Source: Acidobacterium sp. (GTDB lineage: Bacteria > Acidobacteriota > Terriglobia > Terriglobales > Acidobacteriaceae). Taken from it: 16,428 nucleotides of DNA. The number at the start of each line of letters is the position of its first letter. Positions within the stretch are counted from its first letter, which is position 1. The stretch spans positions 13,197 to 29,624 of the forward strand of contig PMAM01000313.1 of assembly GCA_003152595.1 (NCBI GenBank), written 5' to 3'. This document shows positions 5,311 through 10,994 of this stretch, piece after piece. The notes below the pieces were generated by a model. It was not told where the DNA came from. It searched no databases and was given only the letters and a program-made list of their open reading frames with translations. A program made the position numbers and the translations under genes.

Positions 5311-5978
5311 GAACGCACTCCGGCAAACATCAGGAACGCCTCAGCGACAAGCCACGGCATCGTCTCGCGGCTGGCTTTGTTCAGCAGTTCGTGCCCCGCG
5401 CCCTTGACCTCTAACAACTGCGTTCGCGCGGGGATCAGTGCAATCGCGGACTCCAGCTCAGCAATCGATCCAAACCCGTCGCGGGTTCCGGAGACGAAAA
5501 GCGCTGGAGTCTCCAGCTGCGCGAAGTGCTTCGTCCGAAGCTGCTGCGGCTGCCGCGGTGGATGCAGCGGGTAGGAGAGAAGCAAAAGCGCGTCCACAAA
5601 GCCGGGCTCGGTCGCGGCCAGCATCGAGGCCATGCGCCCTCCATAGGAGTGTCCGCCGAGGAACACCCGCACAGGTTGAACAGAGCGGCGCAGGACGTCG
5701 ACTGCGGCGCGAAGACCCTCCTGGTCCCGAGCGGCTGTTCGCAATGGTGGTCCAGAAGGACGCTCCTGCCGGAACGGCAGATCGCAGCGCAGAACCGCGA
5801 ACCCGGCGCCCGCGAACGCCTCCGCCAGCAGGACCAGCAGCGGCGCCTGGCAATTCGACCCAGCGGAGTGCGTAAACACAAGCCCGGCGCCGGACGAAGC
5901 GGGTGAGTCCGGTGTGTGCAGAAACCCGCGGACGGGTTCCGAGCCCGACGTGTCGGAGAACGGCTGCACGGTGGGCAT
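5307..5978 (-). CDS. Alpha/beta hydrolase, KANL3/Tex30-like (223 aa)
   Basis: The start ATG 5978 lies 2 nt after the stop of the upstream membrane-protein gene, so the two are translationally coupled; a longer frame reading back to 6149 runs antisense to that gene. The fold signature is clear: an oxyanion-hole region VFTHSAGSN (34-42), the nucleophile elbow GHSYGG (109-114, Ser111), an acid in FVSGTRDGFG (Asp167) and a catalytic histidine in GAGHEL (His196). Length and motif spacing match the small dienelactone-hydrolase-like or Tex30/KANL3-like hydrolases, which act on unknown ester or acyl substrates. No signal peptide is present, so it is cytoplasmic. The gene ends against the convergent 91-residue gene. 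Family call is firm; the substrate is unknown. Confidence 0.9.
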   Translation of the reverse strand: MPTVQPFSDTSGSEPVRGFLHTPDSPASSGAGLVFTHSAGSNCQAPLLVLLAEAFAGAGFAVLRCDLPFRQERPSGPPLRTAARDQEGLRAAVDVLRRSVQPVRVFLGGHSYGGRMASMLAATEPGFVDALLLLSYPLHPPRQPQQLRTKHFAQLETPALFVSGTRDGFGSIAELESAIALIPARTQLLEVKGAGHELLNKASRETMPWLVAEAFLMFAGVRS

Positions 5979-5980
5979 AC

Positions 5981-6331
5981 CTATGCGCCTGGACTGGCTG
6001 CCGGTTCCGATCGGAAGAAGGCGCGTGCATCCGCCCGGAAGAGCAGGATGGTGATGCCGACAAAGATGATTGCGTGAAAGAGAGCCTGTTTGGGGCCGTT
6101 GAGCCAGGCGATCACGACGTGCGCCGCGATCCAGATGCAGGCGAGCCACCGTGCCCAGTTAGCGCCACGGAGCATGAAGACCCCAGCGATGAGAGCCAGC
6201 ACCTGGCTGAGAAGAATCCAGAGGTCTTCCGGATGCCAGGAGCGGATGGCGACCACGCCATGGTGGACCAGGCCGACGATACCCACCACGATGTAGAGCC
6301 AGCCGAGAACCGTGATAGCGAAGGGCCTCAT
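5981..6331 (-). CDS. Small four-helix integral membrane protein (116 aa)
   Basis: ATG 6331 is preceded by GGAG with a 5-nt spacer and, further up, by a TATACT -10-like hexamer. The 116-residue product has four hydrophobic segments at about residues 5-23, 37-55, 60-77 and 83-98, with short loops and a charged C-terminus (RADARAFFRSEPAASPGA), so it is an inner-membrane protein of the small uncharacterised type. It overlaps nothing but ends 2 nt before the start of the hydrolase gene, so the two probably form an operon; whether they work together is unknown. I do not recognise a named family. Confidence 0.85.
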   Translation of the reverse strand: MRPFAITVLGWLYIVVGIVGLVHHGVVAIRSWHPEDLWILLSQVLALIAGVFMLRGANWARWLACIWIAAHVVIAWLNGPKQALFHAIIFVGITILLFRADARAFFRSEPAASPGA

Positions 6332-6447
6332 GATTGCTCCGGAGTATAAGGGTGCCCGCGGCAGCTAAGCGATCCCGACCGTCTCACCGGCTGACCAACG
6401 ATCGACACGAAGGAAACGCGGTCACCGTTAACCAACTCGATAACCAT

Positions 6448-6464
6448 GAGGGGTCTGACCCCTC
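6448..6464. repeat. Perfect hairpin GAGGGGTC-T-GACCCCTC next to the element 2 insertion
   Basis: Eight-base arms surround a single T. The right arm overlaps the first two bases of the target duplication TCCGGATG (6463-6470). With the second hairpin at 9342-9357 it formed one intergenic repeat before the transposon inserted. Confidence 0.7.
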
Positions 6465-6470
6465 CGGATG

Positions 6471-6495
6471 GGCAAGAATATACTTGACTCATCAG
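6471..6495 (+). repeat. Left terminal inverted repeat of element 2
   Basis: It starts GGCAAGAATATACTTGACT and matches 9286-9310 at 21 of 25 positions. Confidence 0.88.
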
Positions 6496-6512
6496 ACGAA
6501 TCGCGCTAATGT
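6484..6512 (+). promoter_or_regulatory. Candidate transposase promoter giving a leaderless or very short leader
   Basis: TTGACT (6484-6489, in the inverted repeat) and TAATGT (6507-6512) are 17 bp apart. ATG 6519 lies 6 bp past the -10, so transcription would begin at or next to the start codon. The -10 is poor (three of six), which keeps this tentative. Confidence 0.3.
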
Positions 6513-6518
6513 AGGGCC

Positions 6519-7508
6519 ATGGCACACGATCCCAAGACGCTTCAGGCCGCGATCCTTCACTTTGCCGATCCCGACAATTGCGTTGCCTACCTCGTAGAGC
6601 GGCGCTGGCCGGACGGAGTAGTCTGCCCTACCTGTGGCCGGACGGACGTGTCCTACGTGCCAAAGCGCCGCATGTGGCAGTGCAAGACGCGGCACCCCAA
6701 AGCGCAGTTCTCGATCAAGGTTGGCACTATCTTTGAGGATTCCCCCATCGGCCTGGATAAGTGGCTTCTGGCGATGTGGATGGTTGCGAACTGCAAGAAT
6801 GGCGTCTCTTCGTGGGAGATGCATCGGACGCTCGGAGTCACGCAGAAAACCGCATGGTTCATGCTGCATCGCATTCGTCTTGCGTTGGGCGAAGTTCCCC
6901 AGACGAAGATGGGCGGCGGTGATCGCGGTCCCGTGGAAGTGGATGAGACGTACGTAGGGCCGAATCCGCAGCGGATGCATGCTGGCCGCCGTCTAAAACT
7001 TCAAACCGCGATTACACAGCGCACGAACAAAGTGCCGGTGATGGGAATACTGGACCGCGAGACTCGCCAGGTGCGCGCTCAGGTGATCCCCAACGTGAAG
7101 CGTGAGACGTTGCAGAATGCGATCCTCAATCAGATCGAGGGCGGCGCTACGATTTACACCGATCAATTCAGCGCGTATGACCGCCTGCCCGCTGCAAAGG
7201 AATTCGTCCACGAGACAGTGAACCACGTACAGGAATACGTACGCGGGCAGGTCCACACGCAGGGGATAGAGAACTTCTGGTCTTTGCTCAAGCGCGGTCT
7301 GCGCGGCACGTACGTGGCCGTGGAAGCTTTCCACCTTGACCGCTATGTTGCAGAGCAGGTTTTCAGATTCAACAATCGGGCCACGAAAGACAACCCACTG
7401 AACGACTCGGATCGGTTCGCAGTCGCCGTCTCTCAGATCGTAGGGAAGCGCCTCACCTATGCGGAATTGACGGGCAAGGAGGCAGGCTCAACCGCCGAAG
7501 CGTTCTAG
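6519..7508 (+). CDS. IS1595-family (ISXO2-like) transposase
   Basis: The 329-residue product shows the family layout: an N-terminal zinc-ribbon region with Cys36-x2-Cys39 and Cys55, where the fourth Cys of the usual ribbon is absent and the segment reads CKTRHPKAQF, then VGTIFEDSPIGLDKW, a helical linker WEMHRTLGVTQKTAWFMLHR and the catalytic core. The catalytic positions are Asp142 in VEVDETYVG, Asp215 in TIYTDQFSAYDR and the IENFWSLLKRGLRGTY block (Glu251, Lys258). The C-terminus carries QVFRFNNR. The start ATG 6519 is only 48 bp inside the element end. It is intact and presumably mobilises 6471-9310. The stop shares a CTAG with the convergent small ORF. It differs strongly from the transposase of element 1, so the two belong to different branches of the family. 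Confidence 0.95.
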   Translation: MAHDPKTLQAAILHFADPDNCVAYLVERRWPDGVVCPTCGRTDVSYVPKRRMWQCKTRHPKAQFSIKVGTIFEDSPIGLDKWLLAMWMVANCKNGVSSWEMHRTLGVTQKTAWFMLHRIRLALGEVPQTKMGGGDRGPVEVDETYVGPNPQRMHAGRRLKLQTAITQRTNKVPVMGILDRETRQVRAQVIPNVKRETLQNAILNQIEGGATIYTDQFSAYDRLPAAKEFVHETVNHVQEYVRGQVHTQGIENFWSLLKRGLRGTYVAVEAFHLDRYVAEQVFRFNNRATKDNPLNDSDRFAVAVSQIVGKRLTYAELTGKEAGSTAEAF

Positions 7509-7711
7509 ACAGGGCCGGGGGAAGCGGAAGACTTAATTTTTCGCTTTGGCCCGGGCCGGTTGGGGTTCGCGTCCACCTGCTTTCGGTACTTCGCTTCCCG
7601 ACGCAACATCTCATCTTTGCTAACAGACAGAACTCGGTCTACCAAGCGCGTGAAGGCTGAGGATTCTGAGACGCGTTTCATTGCAGAGAGAATATCACTA
7701 TCCAAAAGCAA
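7505..7711 (-). CDS. Small passenger protein of unknown function (58-68 aa)
   Basis: The ORF reads SAFTRLVDRVLSVSKDEMLR, then a basic part with KYRKQVDANPNRPGPKRK and an SSASPGPV end. The pattern 'VSVsKdEmlrRe...nP.rpGPKrK' resembles short bacterial proteins of unknown function that I have seen beside mobile genes, so I take it as real. The start is unsure: TTG 7711 directly follows a terminator-like hairpin and ATG 7681 has no clear ribosome site (58 residues from there). The C-terminal stop overlaps the transposase stop within CTAG 7505-7508, the same convergent packing as in element 1. It could help regulate transposition, but nothing in the sequence proves that. Confidence 0.55.
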   Translation of the reverse strand: MLLDSDILSAMKRVSESSAFTRLVDRVLSVSKDEMLRREAKYRKQVDANPNRPGPKRKIKSSASPGPV

Positions 7712-7745
7712 ACGATCCCACCCAACTTGCGCTGGGCGGGATCGT
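7712..7745 (-). terminator. Terminator-like hairpin downstream of the PemK-like gene
   Basis: Arms ACGATCCCACCCA (7712-7724) and TGGGCGGGATCGT (7733-7745) pair with one mismatch on the plus strand that becomes a G-U pair in minus-strand RNA, where the stem is followed by UUGCUUUU. That orientation suits termination of the toxin transcript. Confidence 0.6.
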
Positions 7746-7822
7746 CTCGTTTAAACAAGCCCGATTTAACGGGAACACTTGAATACTAGCCTTGACAGCT
7801 GTCAATGTCAAGAACACCAAAA

Positions 7823-8320
7823 TCACACGACGGTTGTACTTTTCAACAATAGGATGCCAGCCGGACGCGCCTTTGCCTTTCCGCCTGAACCGTCTTCCAT
7901 GCCCTTCTTATCGGCCGCCTGCGCCTGGTTCTCTAACACGGGGCACCCCATCGCCTCCCACACTAAGCATTTGATGCGGCGTAAGTCCTCAAGATTCAGG
8001 CTTGGAGAAGAATATTTGCCATCGTAAAATATCCGGTCCAAGCGCTCGAAAGAGACATGGCAAACCATGTCGCCTTTAGCCCACACCTCCGTATCGGGCT
8101 TAAAAAACGGATAGGCGTTCGCGGGTATACAGAGGTGATGCTTTTCGACTGGTCGCGGAGCCACGGTGCTAAACGGGACCACCATACAGCTCCCTCCGTG
8201 CCGCCGGCGACGTGGGGAGACGACTACAACGGGGCGAACCTTTGTCATTTCAGGAGGCTTAAAGCCTGTGAAATCACACATCAAAACGGTGCCAGGCGTT
8301 GGAGAAAAGATGATGGGCAT
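7823..8320 (-). CDS. PemK/MazF-family toxin-like protein (165 aa)
   Basis: The protein from ATG 8320 begins MPIIFSPTPGTVLMCDFTGF, then PPEMTKVRPVVVVSP, the E-x-x-K-x-RP-VVVVS strand of the PemK/MazF fold, followed by CMVVPFSTVAP, matching the 'vvPlst' strand of these RNases. The block KPDTEVWAKGDMVCHVSFER is typical of the longer PemK-like branch found mostly in proteobacteria and related soil bacteria. Such enzymes cleave mRNA as the toxin of type II modules. The start was chosen from the family N-terminus; it has no clear ribosome site, whereas the frame extends to TTG 8476, which has a near-perfect AAGGAGG 9 nt upstream. The C-terminus has a low-complexity Gly/Lys/Ala tail. No conventional short antitoxin overlaps it; the 8621-9055 protein may play that part. 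Confidence 0.75.
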   Translation of the reverse strand: MPIIFSPTPGTVLMCDFTGFKPPEMTKVRPVVVVSPRRRRHGGSCMVVPFSTVAPRPVEKHHLCIPANAYPFFKPDTEVWAKGDMVCHVSFERLDRIFYDGKYSSPSLNLEDLRRIKCLVWEAMGCPVLENQAQAADKKGMEDGSGGKAKARPAGILLLKSTTVV

Positions 8321-8591
8321 TGGATCACGACCATTCTTAAAAGCCAAATTTCTGTTGCAGATCCCGCCCATCACCGCTAAACTAAAGGGGCAGGCAGTGC
8401 CTGATGACGGCACCCCACACGGAATCGTGAGGAGCACCGCCATCCCAGCACTCTTGCTATAGAGAAAGAGGGGCAAAGTTCACCACCTCCTTCCTCTTGG
8501 TATCGCCTCTCGACCCTAGACCAGTTCCGAGGTGATCCCCAAGCTTCGAATATGTACTCCAGCCGACGTTGACAACTTGGCTAGAGTTCTT
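8321..8591 (-). other. Leader region of the PemK-like gene
   Basis: Reading on the minus strand this stretch holds TGTCAACGTCGG (8563-8574), the same 12 bp found at the start of the 8621-9055 transcript, and a strong ribosome site AAGGAGG about 9 nt before TTG 8476. The frame from that TTG runs into the toxin frame but its 52 residues do not look protein-like. A GTG right after the AAGGAGG would give only an eight- or nine-residue peptide ending CTA-TAG. Confidence 0.45.
8563..8574 (+). repeat. 12-bp direct repeat CCGACGTTGACA, copy 1
   Basis: Identical to 9077-9088. It lies upstream of the toxin unit; the other copy lies at the predicted transcription start of the 8621-9055 gene, which suggests a shared operator. 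Confidence 0.55.
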
Positions 8592-8621
8592 AGAGCCAGA
8601 TCGCCCAAACGGTCTGGCTCT
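8592..8621. terminator. Hairpin AGAGCCAGA / TCTGGCTCT after the AbrB-like gene
   Basis: Perfect 9-bp arms (8592-8600 and 8613-8621) around a 12-base loop abut the stop codon of the minus-strand gene at 8621. No clear U-run follows on the minus strand, so terminator strength is uncertain. Confidence 0.5.
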
Positions 8622-9055
8622 TATTGCGTTATGGCTCTCCTCTTTATTGCCGTCTCTCCCATTCCAGTTAAGCTGGGCTGCGTTGATGTGCCCTTAAGAT
8701 GTTCTGTTGGTACGTCAACTACCAGCATGTCCTGTTCCACATCCCACGAGGCAGGCATCGGTCTAGACTCTGAATAATCCAGCCCAATGTGGTCAAAGAA
8801 GGTCTTGGCGCTGAAACCAGCCCCGTTCCCCTTGTCTCCGTACTTTAGGCGGTAGGCTCTTTGGTCCCTCTTAGCAATGGGCCTGATAGCGATCTTCTTT
8901 TGATCACCGTCCCATAGAAGCAGAACATACTCCACTGCGTTCTTCTCAAAAAAGGCAGTTGCCCTCTTGTTGATAGCCATGCGTCCCAATTTGGAGGCCG
9001 TAACGCCAGGAGCCCCACTACGCACGATCTTCCTGGTAAAGATTTCGAAAGCCAT
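8621..9055 (-). CDS. Passenger protein with AbrB/MazE-like N-terminus, possible antitoxin (144 aa)
   Basis: ATG 9055 is chosen because AGGGAGGTG (9062-9070) lies 6 nt upstream; a longer frame begins six codons earlier. The protein opens MAFEIFTRKIVRSGAPGV, then TASKLGRMAINKRATAFFEK and EYVLLLWDGDQKKIAIRPI. This order (strand, K-x-GR-x-x-INK, helix, hydrophobic strand, D-G-x-x-K-x-I-x-IRP) resembles the swapped-hairpin AbrB/MazE DNA-binding domain, though the resemblance is by eye and weak. The second half (GNGAGFSAKTFFDHIGLDYS, then WDVEQDMLVVDVP) is unfamiliar. The gene has its own promoter and sits upstream of the PemK-like gene, separated by a hairpin. It may be the antitoxin and repressor of that toxin, or an unrelated cargo protein. 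Confidence 0.75.
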   Translation of the reverse strand: MAFEIFTRKIVRSGAPGVTASKLGRMAINKRATAFFEKNAVEYVLLLWDGDQKKIAIRPIAKRDQRAYRLKYGDKGNGAGFSAKTFFDHIGLDYSESRPMPASWDVEQDMLVVDVPTEHLKGTSTQPSLTGMGETAIKRRAITQ

Positions 9056-9076
9056 TTGCTGCACCTCCCTCAATTT

Positions 9077-9088
9077 CCGACGTTGACA
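9077..9088 (+). repeat. 12-bp direct repeat CCGACGTTGACA, copy 2, part of an inverted pair
   Basis: Its GACGTTG core (9079-9085) is mirrored by CAACGTC at 9121-9127. The two half-sites flank the promoter with centres 42 bp apart, about four helical turns. Confidence 0.55.
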
Positions 9089-9094
9089 GGAGTA

Positions 9095-9123
9095 ATTATA
9101 GACCAGCGTGGTCGCGTGTGCAA
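9095..9123 (-). promoter_or_regulatory. Strong sigma-70 type promoter of the AbrB-like gene
   Basis: On the minus strand TTGCAC (9118-9123) and a perfect TATAAT (9095-9100) are separated by 17 bp, about 40 bp upstream of ATG 9055. Confidence 0.7.
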
Positions 9124-9195
9124 CGTCAATATACTTACCCGTGATTCGTCCCTACGCGCCGCTTCAGGTTGCTCAGATACCTGGAGCTAAAAAGG

Positions 9196-9229
9196 TAAAC
9201 GGCCAGCGCTGAAATCCTCTGGCCGTTTA
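9196..9229. terminator. Strong hairpin near the right end of element 2
   Basis: An 11-bp perfect stem TAAACGGCCAG / CTGGCCGTTTA around a 12-base loop. On the minus strand it is followed by CCTTTTTAG, so it should stop transcription entering the element from the right. Confidence 0.65.
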
Positions 9230-9285
9230 AAATGTGCCCATTAGCTCTACCCTGTCACGGTACGGTTAGTGTGGCATAGGGGTTC

Positions 9286-9310
9286 CTGATGAGTCAACGA
9301 TATTGCTGCC
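9286..9310 (-). repeat. Right terminal inverted repeat of element 2
   Basis: Read inward on the minus strand it begins GGCAGCAATATCGTTGACT and matches the left repeat at 21 of 25 positions; TCCGGATG follows outside at 9311-9318. Confidence 0.88.
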
Positions 9311-9341
9311 TCCGGATGTTGTTGATTCCAATGACTGGCCA

Positions 9342-9357
9342 GGGGGTCCCGACCCCC
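9342..9357. repeat. Hairpin GGGGGTC-CC-GACCCCC
   Basis: Seven-base arms. It resembles the hairpin at 6448-6464 and was 40 bases or so from it before element 2 inserted. It also lies just downstream of the aminotransferase gene on the minus strand and could act as its terminator, although no U-run follows. Confidence 0.6.
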
Positions 9358-9409
9358 TTCGTCACGAATTGCGCTCTCCCGAATCCTTCACCCCGCGCCA
9401 GAAACAAGC

Positions 9410-10702
9410 TCACGCCGCCAGCTCGCCAATCGCCTTCACCAGCAAATCCAGATCGGCGGTGCGCGTGTAGACATGCGGCGTAATCCGCACGCAACTGATG
9501 TTCTCCCACACAATGCCGACCGTGTGGATCTTGTACTTGTCGAACAAAGCGCCGGCGACTTGCTGCGGTGTCATGCCGTCGATGGAGACTCCCCCGATCG
9601 CGCACGAGTACTCAGGCTTCAGCGAAGTGTGCAGTTTCACCTTCGGCATCGACTGCACCCGCGTCGACCAGTAGTTCTTGAGGTAGAAGATGCGCTGTTG
9701 CTTGCGCGCCTCGCCGATCCCCTCGTGAAAATTGATCGCTTCGCCGATGCCCTGCTCGATGGGGAAGCTGCGGGTGCCGAGATCCTCGAACTTGCGGATG
9801 TCGGCGGAGTGGGGACTGCTCGCGCAGGTGAGCGGCCACACCTTCTCGATTTTGTCGGCCTGGATGTACATCATGCCGGAGCCGATGGGAGCTGAAAGGA
9901 ACTTGTGCAGGCTGGTGCCGAAGTAGTCGCAGTGGAGGTCGGGAATTTTGAAGTCGATCAGCCCGAAGGAATGCGCGCCGTCGGCGAGCACCTCAACGTT
10001 GTGCGCGTGCGCCATGTCCGCGATCTTCGCCACCGGTAGCGTCTGGCCAACCCAGTTAATCATGTGCGTCACGTGGATCAGTTTCGTCTTCGGAGTGATG
10101 GCCTGCTCGTAAGCGCGGACGATCGCATCGTCGTCTTCGATGGGAAAGTCGAAGGAGATTTGCTTATAGACGATACCGTCGCGTTCCGCGCGCTGCCGGT
10201 ATGCCTCGATCATGTGGGGATAGTCCTGTTTGGTGCCGATCACCTCGTCGCCGGCCTTGAGCGGCAGTCCAAAAATGATGGTGTTGAGCGCCTCCGTCGA
10301 GTTGCGGTCAATAGCGATCTCGTCGGGTTTGGCGCCGGCAAGCGCAGCAAGTTTCTGACGCAGCGGCTCGCGCCCCTGATCGAGGATCTGCCACATGTAA
10401 TAGGAGGGGCCTTCGTTGGTGAGCTGGTTGTAGCGCTCCACCGCTTCCTGCACAACGATCGGCGAGGGTGAGACGCCCCCGTTGTTCAGGTTGACGATGT
10501 CCGGATTGACCGAGTACGCGCGCTGAATCACGGACCAGTAGTCCTCGTTCTGGGCGACTTCGGCGGGGGCGAGGTCGCGGACCGCGTGTGCCGCGGCGGC
10601 GAAGTCCGAGGCGTGCGCCTGGCGGAACAGGCTGTTAACTGAAAAGGCACCCGCGAGCGTGGCGGTCCGCCTGAGGAATGTGCGGCGGTCGGTTGGGGTC
10701 AT
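9410..10702 (-). CDS. Tat-exported class V aminotransferase-like PLP enzyme (430 aa)
   Basis: The N-terminus MTPTDRRTFLRRTATLAGAF is a twin-arginine signal (RR at 6-7), with a hydrophobic stretch and an AHA-S-like cleavage region near residue 31, so the folded enzyme should be exported. The body is a class V (NifS-like fold type I) aminotransferase of the isopenicillin-N-epimerase-like kind: NLNNGGVSPSP (71-81), DRNSTEALN for phosphate binding (132-140), HVTHMINWVGQ (210-220), the cofactor Asp in LADGAHSFG (Asp241) and the Schiff-base lysine in TSLHKFLSAPIG (Lys267). The substrate cannot be named. ATG 10702 is preferred over TTG 10711. A TACATT hexamer just 7 nt upstream, with TTGCTA 18 bp before it, would give a nearly leaderless message, tentatively. 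It is divergent from the c-di-GMP gene. Confidence 0.92.
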   Translation of the reverse strand: MTPTDRRTFLRRTATLAGAFSVNSLFRQAHASDFAAAAHAVRDLAPAEVAQNEDYWSVIQRAYSVNPDIVNLNNGGVSPSPIVVQEAVERYNQLTNEGPSYYMWQILDQGREPLRQKLAALAGAKPDEIAIDRNSTEALNTIIFGLPLKAGDEVIGTKQDYPHMIEAYRQRAERDGIVYKQISFDFPIEDDDAIVRAYEQAITPKTKLIHVTHMINWVGQTLPVAKIADMAHAHNVEVLADGAHSFGLIDFKIPDLHCDYFGTSLHKFLSAPIGSGMMYIQADKIEKVWPLTCASSPHSADIRKFEDLGTRSFPIEQGIGEAINFHEGIGEARKQQRIFYLKNYWSTRVQSMPKVKLHTSLKPEYSCAIGGVSIDGMTPQQVAGALFDKYKIHTVGIVWENISCVRITPHVYTRTADLDLLVKAIGELAA

Positions 10703-10994
10703 GGCAAGCAATGTAGGGGCAAACAGGCCTCAATAGCAAATCCCGGTCGGGAAAGCGGCGCCGCCCACCGGCCAGACGCCGCAAATCGGTAGTCCCTCCA
10801 AATCTTCTGGTAATGCCACAGAAGTGGGAAGGGAAAGTGTGCTGAGCCACTGTTACTCTTCCTGCGGCTAGTAACGAATCTGGCAACCGCAGGCACGGCG
10901 CGGCAGCCAGCGACTGAGGATAAAACGTGCCAACTGCCTTACCGGGCCCCTGCACGTTGAGGAAGTGGAAATCCCGGCGTAAGGACACAGCACG

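Larger units (their letters stand above)
6471..9310 (+). mobile_element. IS1595-family transposon carrying a PemK/MazF-like toxin (element 2, 2,840 bp)
   Basis: The first 25 bp and the reverse complement of the last 25 bp match at 21 of 25 positions, both starting GGCA and both containing TTGACTCATCAG. The flanks carry the identical octamer TCCGGATG (6463-6470 and 9311-9318), the duplication size expected for IS1595. Inside are an intact transposase on the plus strand, then on the minus strand a small ORF, a PemK/MazF-like toxin and a protein with an AbrB-like N-terminus, separated by hairpins at 7712-7745, 8592-8621 and 9196-9229. The ends share a CAAGA-TAT-ACTTGAC core with element 1 although the transposases are clearly different, so the two are relatives, not copies. 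Confidence 0.88.

Noticed and set aside
5978..6149. 57-residue N-terminal extension of the alpha/beta hydrolase
   Set aside because: It runs antisense-phase through the upstream membrane-protein gene in another frame, is His/Arg-rich and has no ribosome site; ATG 5978 directly after the upstream stop fits the family length.
6471..9140. Right end of element 2 near 9121-9140 (CAATATACTTACCC resembling the left end)
   Set aside because: A much better match (21 of 25, no gaps) with an exact 8-bp duplication lies at 9286-9310.
2177..9310. The two IS1595 elements as one composite transposon mobilising 4717-6470
   Set aside because: Each has its own complete pair of ends and its own distinct target duplication, so they are independent insertions.
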